Assembly (NCBI GenBank): GCA_017513795.1
Contig: JAFXEJ010000143.1
Span: 1 to 39,809 of the forward strand
Length of the DNA: 39,809 nucleotides
Origin: Ruminococcus sp.
GTDB lineage: Bacteria > Bacillota > Clostridia > Oscillospirales > Ruminococcaceae
Reading direction: 5' to 3'
Shown here: positions 34,778 to 39,809 of the stretch, piece by piece
Numbering within the stretch: the first letter of the stretch is position 1
How the letters are laid out: each line of letters starts with the position of its first letter
Position numbers and translations under genes: made by a program
Notes under the pieces: model-generated
Told to the model about the DNA's origin: nothing
What the model saw: only the letters and a program-made list of their open reading frames with translations
Databases searched by the model: none

Positions 34778-34806
34778 GAACTGCTGTGCATAACGGCAGT
34801 TCTTTT
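34778..34806 (+). terminator. Intrinsic terminator of the yloC-spoVM operon
   Basis: GAACTGCTGT (34778-34787) pairs with ACGGCAGTTC (34793-34802) with one G-U pair, loop GCATA, followed by TTTTGTTT. Confidence 0.9.
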
Positions 34807-34836
34807 GTTTATTCATAAATAAATTTGCTTTACCTA

Positions 34837-34865
34837 TTGCATTATCACGAAATGTATGATATAAT
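34837..34865 (+). promoter_or_regulatory. Sigma-A promoter of purA
   Basis: TTGCAT (34837-34842) and TATAAT (34860-34865), 17-bp spacer. The leader is about 85 nt and shows no purine-riboswitch core. Confidence 0.82.
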
Positions 34866-34956
34866 AAAGTGTAATTGTGCTTTTGTACAAAAAGGCAGCT
34901 CTGCGCAAGGCTTGTTCAGCGCCGCCTAAATCAATTTTATGAAAAGAGGAAAACAA

Positions 34957-36234
34957 ATGCCTGCTAATATTGTTATCGGAACTCAGTGGGGAGATGAAGG
35001 AAAGGGTAAAATCATTGATATCCTTGCTTCCCGTGCAGACGTAGTCGTTCGTTCACAGGGCGGTAATAATGCCGGTCATACTGTTGTAAACAACGGAGAG
35101 GTCTACAAGCTTCACCTTATCCCCTCTGGTATTCTCTATCCGAATACTCTCTGCCTTATCGGTGCCGGAGTTGTACTCGATCCCAAGGACTTCATCGGCG
35201 AGCTTGACAGTCTTGCTGAAAGAGGTATCGTAACTGAGGGACATCTTAAAATAGATCCCCGTGCTCATGTTGTAATGCCATGGCACATCACTCTTGATGG
35301 ACTTTCTGAAGCTTTCAGAGGCGGAAAGGATATCGGCACAACAAAGCGTGGCATAGGCCCTACATATATGGATAAGTATGAACGCTGCGGAATCAGAATG
35401 TACGACCTTATCCACCCCGAAGTTCTTGCTGAAAAAATCCAGTCAACCGGCAAGCTCAAGAATAAGATTATCACTGAAGTTTACGGCGGCGAAGCTTTCG
35501 ATCTCGACGCTGTAACTGCTGAATACATCGAATACGGCAAGCGTCTTGCTCCTTATGTTGATGACGTTTCAGTTCTCACATTCGAAGCTGACAAGGCTGG
35601 AAAAACTATCATGTTCGAGGGTGCTCAGGCTACTCTCCTTGATATCGACTATGGTACATATCCCTATGTTACTTCCTCCCACCCTGTTTCAGCAGGCGTA
35701 TGCGTAGGAACAGGCGTAGGCCCTAAGGTTATCACAAACATCATCGGTGTTGCAAAGGCTTATACTACCCGTGTAGGCAAGGGACCTTTCCCGACAGAGC
35801 TTGATGACGAGATCGGCGAGCGTATCAGAAATGTCGGCGGTGAATTCGGTACTACTACCGGACGTCCAAGAAGAACAGGCTGGTTCGATGCTGTTATCAT
35901 CCGTCACTCCGTAAGAGTAAACGGTCTTGACAGCCTTGCTATCAACAAGCTTGATACACTTTCCGGTATTGATACACTCAAGATGTGCGTAGCTTACAAG
36001 AAGCCCGACGGCACTGTAACTGAGCACTTCCCGGCTGCTCTTGAAGATCTTGAAGGCTGCGAGCCTGTATATGAGGAATTCCCCGGATTTACTGAGGATA
36101 TCTCAAAGTGCGCAAGCTTCGACGAGCTTCCTGAGAACTGCAAGAAGTATATCGCTCGTCTTGAAGAACTCGTAGGATGTCATGTAAGCATGGTAGGTAT
36201 CGGTCCTGACAGATCACAAATTCTCGAAAGATAA
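34957..36234 (+). CDS. Adenylosuccinate synthetase
   Basis: A 425-aa enzyme for the first committed step from IMP to AMP (IMP + Asp + GTP). N-terminal GTQWGDEGKGKIIDIL (P-loop and catalytic Asp/His region), GGNNAGHTVV, GTTKRGIGPTYMDK, and GTTTGRPRRTGW. Full length. ATG 34957 follows AGAGG and gives the family start MPANIV; an ATG at 34939 would add six residues. It has its own promoter and is separated from the spoVM operon by a terminator. Confidence 0.95.
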   Translation: MPANIVIGTQWGDEGKGKIIDILASRADVVVRSQGGNNAGHTVVNNGEVYKLHLIPSGILYPNTLCLIGAGVVLDPKDFIGELDSLAERGIVTEGHLKIDPRAHVVMPWHITLDGLSEAFRGGKDIGTTKRGIGPTYMDKYERCGIRMYDLIHPEVLAEKIQSTGKLKNKIITEVYGGEAFDLDAVTAEYIEYGKRLAPYVDDVSVLTFEADKAGKTIMFEGAQATLLDIDYGTYPYVTSSHPVSAGVCVGTGVGPKVITNIIGVAKAYTTRVGKGPFPTELDDEIGERIRNVGGEFGTTTGRPRRTGWFDAVIIRHSVRVNGLDSLAINKLDTLSGIDTLKMCVAYKKPDGTVTEHFPAALEDLEGCEPVYEEFPGFTEDISKCASFDELPENCKKYIARLEELVGCHVSMVGIGPDRSQILER

Positions 36235-36282
36235 TCAGATTCTGCCGGAATTATCACATATTTCTACATTGAGGTGAAATAA

Positions 36283-37392
36283 ATGAACGATGGAAACAAC
36301 TTCGGCGGCTCTCCGCTGGACGAAATTGAATACAATACTCCCGAAAAGAAAAACGGTATATCTCAGAATGTAACTGCGCCGGTTCTTGACGACATAGATT
36401 ATGTTGCTCCGACATCGAAAAAGGACGGCCCTCAGGGAGTTTCTGCTCCTGTACTCGATGACATGGCATCATATTCCCCCGATACATCGAAAAAAGGCGG
36501 TCCCACCGGTGTTTCCGCTCCGGTGCTGGATGATGCAGATACTCCGTATCAGTCCTCTGAGCCTGAAAAGGTTGTCATGACCGATGAGGAGATAATCGCC
36601 GGATTTACTCCGGATCAGCTTGAAACATTCAACAAGCTTCCCGCTGCAAATCAGCAGAAGGTTCTTGATTTAAGACGTTCACAGCTTGGAGTTGAAGCTC
36701 CTAAGCCTGTTGTCACAGCACCCGTTCTTGACGAGGACAATTATACACCTCCCCCGAAAAAGGAAGAACCTCCGAAGCCGGCTGAGCCGATAACTGCTCC
36801 GATTCTTGATGACGCTCCGGAACCGACAAAATACGTTCCCAAATTCGTTGACGAGGATCTCGAAAGAGCCAAAAGAGAAGGCGCAAAAAAGGCTGTATCT
36901 TCCCAGCTTGTATCAGATCAGAAGGATTCAAAGGAAAGTCTGCGAATGATGCTTCAGCTCAAGGAAGAACGCAGAGCCGAGCTTGCCAAGAAGGGCTTCA
37001 AGGTATCTCTTATCATCGCATTGATAGGCATTATCGCCGCAGTAGCATTCTATCTGCTTTATTCCGGAACGATTGTCGGTTATGATAAGGATTTCAGCGG
37101 CATGGGCGAAACTGTTAAAGAATGTTCACTGTACATCGCCGCTATCATGGGAATAGTTTCATTCCTTCTCGTTACGGGCGTCGGCGCATGCAAATCGTTT
37201 GCTTCGCTTGTATATGTGCTGTCTGGTATAATACAGCTATTCCCCGGAGTAGTCATGATACCGCAGCATGATGGAAATATGGCTGTTGTAGGAATTCTCT
37301 ATGGTGTATCGCTTATCTGCACTGTACTTGCGTTCTTCATGCTTTCTTCAAGTGAAGCCGTAGGACTTTACTTCAAAAAAGACAGCGATTGA
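36283..37392 (+). CDS. APVLDD-repeat protein with four C-terminal membrane segments
   Basis: A 369-aa protein of no recognised family. The N-terminal half is disordered and Pro/Asp-rich, with a short motif [TS]APVLDD at residues 31-37, 54-60, 78-84, 145-151 and 171-177 (the last APILDD), plus a degenerate copy near 10-16. A small helical segment at 99-133 (DEEIIAGFTPDQLETFNKLP) separates repeats three and four. A charged helix (~190-238) leads to four membrane segments at about 241-260, 283-303, 306-325 and 335-355. The ATG at 36283 follows GAGGTG. It lies 48 bp after purA. Repeated identical motifs suggest a multivalent docking site in the cytoplasm; the partner is unknown. Confidence 0.75.
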   Translation: MNDGNNFGGSPLDEIEYNTPEKKNGISQNVTAPVLDDIDYVAPTSKKDGPQGVSAPVLDDMASYSPDTSKKGGPTGVSAPVLDDADTPYQSSEPEKVVMTDEEIIAGFTPDQLETFNKLPAANQQKVLDLRRSQLGVEAPKPVVTAPVLDEDNYTPPPKKEEPPKPAEPITAPILDDAPEPTKYVPKFVDEDLERAKREGAKKAVSSQLVSDQKDSKESLRMMLQLKEERRAELAKKGFKVSLIIALIGIIAAVAFYLLYSGTIVGYDKDFSGMGETVKECSLYIAAIMGIVSFLLVTGVGACKSFASLVYVLSGIIQLFPGVVMIPQHDGNMAVVGILYGVSLICTVLAFFMLSSSEAVGLYFKKDSD

Positions 37393-37423
37393 TAAAAAGT
37401 CACAATAAATATAGTTATTACGG

Positions 37424-37452
37424 GGACGCCTTCACTTGCAAGGCGTCCTTTT
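37424..37452 (+). terminator. Intrinsic terminator after the APVLDD-repeat gene
   Basis: GGACGCCTT (37424-37432) pairs with AAGGCGTCC (37440-37448), followed by TTTT. Confidence 0.9.
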
Positions 37453-37487
37453 AAATCCCATTACTTTAACTAATTCAGCAAACAAAA

Positions 37488-37520
37488 AAGGCTGCCGCAT
37501 CTCAATGATGCAGCAGCCTT
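37488..37520 (-). terminator. Intrinsic terminator of the pspA operon
   Basis: On the minus strand AAGGCTGCTGCATC pairs with GATGCGGCAGCCTT (14 positions, one wobble) and runs into TTTTTTG. It lies 10 bp past the stop of the 54-aa membrane protein. Confidence 0.9.
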
Positions 37521-37530
37521 GATTTTTTGA

Positions 37531-37695
37531 TCAGATTCCGCAGTCCTCGTAATCCTTCCATTTTTCGGCATAAAGCTTATTGCTCCAGCTCTTGCACAGG
37601 ATATATGCAACGGAAGCAATAGCAACAAAAACTGCGCCGAGTATGGGAAGTGATTCACTTATTAATCTTCTGGATTGACAGTCTCTTTCATTCAT
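37531..37695 (-). CDS. 54-aa single-pass membrane protein downstream of pspA
   Basis: A 54-aa protein beginning MNERDCQSRRLISESLPILG, with one membrane segment at about 16-35 (ILGAVFVAIASVAYILC) and a charged, aromatic C-terminus (WSNKLYAEKWKDYEDCGI). AGAGG lies 8 bases before the ATG. It starts 20 bp after the pspA stop and shares the pspA terminator, so the two are almost certainly co-transcribed. No known family was recognised. By position it could be a membrane partner of PspA, similar in role to PspB/C or LiaI/F, but it shares no visible sequence with them. Confidence 0.75.
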   Translation of the reverse strand: MNERDCQSRRLISESLPILGAVFVAIASVAYILCKSWSNKLYAEKWKDYEDCGI

Positions 37696-37715
37696 TATGA
37701 AAACCTCTATTCAAA

Positions 37716-38444
37716 TTATTCTGCAGCAGGAGCTTCTGCAGCAGGAGCTTCTACAGCCGGCTCAGCGCTTGGTTCGCCGTTTATTTCAGCCATAAGTCTT
37801 GCAAGTTCTGCGTCAACCTTAGCTGCAGACTCGATCTGCTCGAAAGCATCGTTAAGATCGTCGTCTTCGCCGGCATCAGCGATTTCAGTAAATGCAGCAG
37901 CTTCTGCTTCCTTTACTCTGATTTTTTCTTCCATTCTGTTGAATTTTTCCATTGCTGAATTTCCGTCAAAGCCGCCTGTGGACTTTGCAAGATTCTTCTG
38001 AGTATCAGCCATCTGTGAGCGTGCAATAAGCATTGCCTGACGTGCCTTAGCCTCATCGAGCTTTGACTTGAGAACCTCTACCTGATCGCCGATAGCATCA
38101 GTCTGAGCTGAAATGGAATCATACATTTCCTTATATGCAGCAACATCCTCGTCTGCCTTTACCTTCTTTGCAAGAGCCTGCTTTGCAAGATCAGCATTTC
38201 CCTGAGAGAGAGCCATCTTCGCCTTGCTTTCCCAGTTTTCGGAAACCTTCTTAGCTTCGAGATACTTCTTTTCAGCGAGGCGTTCACTTGCCTTAGCCTT
38301 TCCGTAATTCTGAGTAGCATTTGTGAGTTCCTTCTGCATATCAATGATGATCTGCTTGACCATCTTCTCCGGATCCTCAGCTCTGTCAATAAGATCGTTA
38401 ACATTTGACTTAAGTATATCGCTTAATCTACGAAAAATACCCAT
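37716..38444 (-). CDS. PspA/IM30 (ESCRT-III-like) membrane-stress protein
   Basis: A 242-aa peripheral membrane protein. It begins MGIFRRLSDILKSNVNDLID, the amphipathic membrane-binding helix plus core of PspA, then has AEDPEKMVKQIIIDMQKEL and long coiled-coil helices to about 210. The last ~20 residues are an Ala/Pro/Glu tail built from PAAEA repeats, absent from E. coli PspA. PspA assembles on damaged membranes. GGAGG precedes the ATG and a perfect consensus promoter lies upstream, so expression may be constitutively high or controlled by an unseen operator. Confidence 0.92.
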   Translation of the reverse strand: MGIFRRLSDILKSNVNDLIDRAEDPEKMVKQIIIDMQKELTNATQNYGKAKASERLAEKKYLEAKKVSENWESKAKMALSQGNADLAKQALAKKVKADEDVAAYKEMYDSISAQTDAIGDQVEVLKSKLDEAKARQAMLIARSQMADTQKNLAKSTGGFDGNSAMEKFNRMEEKIRVKEAEAAAFTEIADAGEDDDLNDAFEQIESAAKVDAELARLMAEINGEPSAEPAVEAPAAEAPAAE

Positions 38445-38483
38445 TTTTTAATCCTCCTGTTTCATGTTTAATTTATTTTCATG

Positions 38484-38502
38484 TACGGCAACCCCTCTGC
38501 CG
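38484..38502 (-). promoter_or_regulatory. Leader hairpin of pspA
   Basis: ACGGCA and TGCCGT form a 6-bp stem around ACCCCTC just after the predicted pspA transcription start. Confidence 0.45.
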
Positions 38503-38510
38503 TTATATTT

Positions 38511-38539
38511 ATTATAGTCGCAAACGGTCAGGTTGTCAA
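38511..38539 (-). promoter_or_regulatory. Consensus sigma-A promoter of pspA
   Basis: On the minus strand TTGACA (38539-38534) and TATAAT (38516-38511) are both perfect and 17 bp apart. Confidence 0.92.
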
Positions 38540-38587
38540 GAATTCCCGTACAATTTCATCAAATTTTCATCAATTTGTTATATCCGG

Positions 38588-38860
38588 TTACTTTTCTATA
38601 TTTTCTTCCACTTCTTTGAGATACTGTTCAAGCTCCTCAATAGTGACGCCTTTTTCCTGAAAAAGTTCTTCCTCGTTCACACGGAGAAGCTTTTCCCTCA
38701 GATCAAGCATTTTTTTACGGCGCATATACGCATCAGCATTTATTGCAATGATATCAGGCGCACCTGTCTTGGTAATTCTCACCGGTTCAGAAGTTATTTC
38801 GCAAAGTCTGGCAAACAGTTCGTAATTTTTTCCGAAATCGTCATGTTTTATATTTATCAT
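38588..38860 (-). CDS. Phd/YefM-like antitoxin-type protein, no adjacent toxin
   Basis: A 90-aa protein starting MINIKHDDFGKNYELFARLC. The segment SEPVRITKTGAPDIIAINADAY is the typical DNA-binding part of Phd/YefM antitoxins (repression of own promoter), and the C-terminal half is helical and acidic as in toxin-binding tails. AAGGAG lies upstream of ATG 38860; an in-frame ATG at 38911 lacks this. No toxin ORF (RelE, Doc or other) is adjacent on either side, so this is an orphan or has a distant partner. It has its own promoter. Confidence 0.75.
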   Translation of the reverse strand: MINIKHDDFGKNYELFARLCEITSEPVRITKTGAPDIIAINADAYMRRKKMLDLREKLLRVNEEELFQEKGVTIEELEQYLKEVEENIEK

Positions 38861-38922
38861 GTTATGCACTCCTTTCAAAAGACGCTGTGTGCATTTAACA
38901 AATGTCTGCACAATCTATTATT

Positions 38923-38951
38923 ATTTTAACTCATAGTGTACAAAATGTCAA
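38923..38951 (-). promoter_or_regulatory. Sigma-A promoter of the antitoxin-like gene
   Basis: On the minus strand TTGACA (38951-38946) and TAAAAT (38928-38923), 17-bp spacer. Confidence 0.75.
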
Positions 38952-39012
38952 CGGCTTTTTTATAATTTAGGGGCACAAAATATGAACAAACTGTAAACAT
39001 TTCTCTGTGTGC

Positions 39013-39041
39013 TTGATTTTTAAGTTCAAAAGTTATATAAT
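39013..39041 (+). promoter_or_regulatory. Sigma-A promoter of htpG
   Basis: TTGATT (39013-39018) and TATAAT (39036-39041), 17-bp spacer, overlapping the CIRCE operator region just downstream. Confidence 0.85.
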
Positions 39042-39045
39042 ATTT

Positions 39046-39072
39046 TTAGCACTCAACAACCGAGAGTGCTAA
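39046..39072 (+). promoter_or_regulatory. CIRCE operator (HrcA binding site)
   Basis: A perfect TTAGCACTC-N9-GAGTGCTAA inverted repeat. It begins 5 bp after the -10 box and covers the expected transcription start, so bound HrcA should block htpG transcription until heat shock. Confidence 0.97.
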
Positions 39073-39127
39073 AAACACATCGTTCATTACGCCTGCTTAT
39101 CAGGCAGATATAGAAAGGATCTTTAAA

Positions 39128-39809
39128 ATGGAAACAAAACAGTTCAAGGCTGAATCCAAAAAACTTCTCGAAATGATGATTCATTCGATCTATACCCATA
39201 AGGAAATTTTCCTCAGAGAGCTTATCTCCAATGCCAGCGACGCTATCGACAAGCTCTATTTCAAGTCGCTTACAGACGATAAGGTAGGTCTTAACAAGGA
39301 AGATTTCGCTATCTGGCTTTCCGTTGACAAGGAAGGAAACAGACTTAAAATCTCCGACAACGGTATCGGTATGACCGCTGAGGAACTTGAATCTCACCTC
39401 GGAACTATCGCAGAAAGCGGCTCTCTTAAATTCAAGAGCGAAAACAAGCTTGATGAGGATAATCAGATCATCGGTCAGTTCGGTGTAGGCTTCTACTCCG
39501 CTTTCATGGTTGCAAAAAAGGTTACTGTAATCTCAAAGGCTTACGGCAGCGACAAGGCTTATCAGTGGGAATCTGAAGGCGTTGACGGCTACACTATCAC
39601 CGAGGCTGACAAAAAATCTGTCGGTACAGATATTATCCTTGAACTTCTCCCTGATTCTGAGGACGAGGATTACTCCGGTTTCCTCGATCAGTACAGACTG
39701 AAATCTCTCGTTAAGAAGTATTCCGACTACATCCGCTTCCCCATTAAAATGGAGGTTACTCACAGCCGTCAGGTTGAGATGTCCGACGAGGACAGAGAAG
39801 CCGGCAAAT
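39128..39809 (+). CDS. Chaperone HtpG (Hsp90), 5' part
   Basis: The first 227 codons of an Hsp90 family ATPase, cut by the window end. It begins [20 protein letters not shown]; the ATP-binding fold shows [19 protein letters not shown], and [14 protein letters not shown]. Start ATG 39128 follows GAAAGGAT. It helps refold or mature client proteins and is here under a CIRCE operator. The remaining two thirds of the gene lie outside. Confidence 0.95.
   Translation, partial: METKQFKAESKKLLEMMIHSIYTHKEIFLRELISNASDAIDKLYFKSLTDDKVGLNKEDFAIWLSVDKEGNRLKISDNGIGMTAEELESHLGTIAESGSLKFKSENKLDEDNQIIGQFGVGFYSAFMVAKKVTVISKAYGSDKAYQWESEGVDGYTITEADKKSVGTDIILELLPDSEDEDYSGFLDQYRLKSLVKKYSDYIRFPIKMEVTHSRQVEMSDEDREAGK

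Noticed and set aside
34866..34956. Purine riboswitch before purA
   Set aside because: The leader is short and lacks the conserved junction sequence and paired loops of purine riboswitches.
37470..37658. 62-aa minus-strand frame
   Set aside because: It overlaps in another frame the better supported 54-aa pspA-linked membrane protein, which has an RBS and correct placement before the terminator.

Overview
The window looks like a low-to-mid-GC anaerobic Clostridia genome of the Ruminococcus type, most likely close to R. flavefaciens. The strongest marker is a secreted GH48 cellulase (18472-20979) ending in a ruminococcal-type dockerin, which means a cellulosome. The B. subtilis-like order of a large housekeeping operon, a CIRCE/HrcA operator and a SpoVM peptide fit Firmicutes. 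Promoters are easy to read: at least ten near-consensus sigma-A promoters with exactly 17-bp spacers were found. No rRNA, tRNA, CRISPR array, IS transposase or prophage was seen.

Layout. 1-376: palindromic dispersed repeats, then a promoter. 377-3616 (+): amidohydrolase, ECF-type sigma factor and its overlapping membrane-anchored putative anti-sigma partner. 3690-6895 (-): asparagine synthetase behind a strongly structured leader, and a DUF4317 protein. 7064-10221 (+): a lipoprotein-like GHL10/DUF187 hydrolase, two small membrane proteins (zinc-ribbon/DUF4234 and DUF2752) and a cysteine synthase variant. 10222-10628: a composite of palindromic repeats that includes an inverted 86-bp copy of the repeat at the window start. 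17931-10629 (-): one operon of GldA/GldF/GldG-like ABC system, DUF4340 protein, a membrane-anchored Thr-rich protein with a possible BECR-type RNase domain, and uvrC. 18293-21024: monocistronic GH48 cellulase with a consensus promoter, a structured ~144-nt leader and its own terminator.

21038-34802 (+): a long, tightly packed operon, yloC-remA-gmk-rpoZ-priA-def-fmt-zinc peptidase-rsmB-rlmN-prpC-prkC-rsgA-thiN-spoVM. Many genes overlap by 1-8 bp. It links nucleotide and RNA metabolism, replication restart, formyl-Met processing, rRNA modification, ribosome assembly and a PASTA-kinase/phosphatase signalling pair. The last gene, a 28-codon ORF, is a clear SpoVM homologue in its B. subtilis position. 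The operon ends in a strong terminator.

34837-37452 (+): purA and a protein with repeated APVLDD motifs and four membrane segments. 38539-37488 (-): pspA with a 54-aa single-pass membrane protein as a probable operon partner. 38951-38588 (-): a solitary Phd/YefM-like antitoxin. 39013-39809 (+): CIRCE-controlled htpG, cut by the window end.

All assignments come from reading motifs and gene order; no database search was run. The items most worth following are the SpoVM peptide, the possible exported BECR-fold protein in the Gld operon, the PspA/54-aa pair, the APVLDD-repeat protein, the three-way-junction leader of asnB and the dispersed palindromic repeats.
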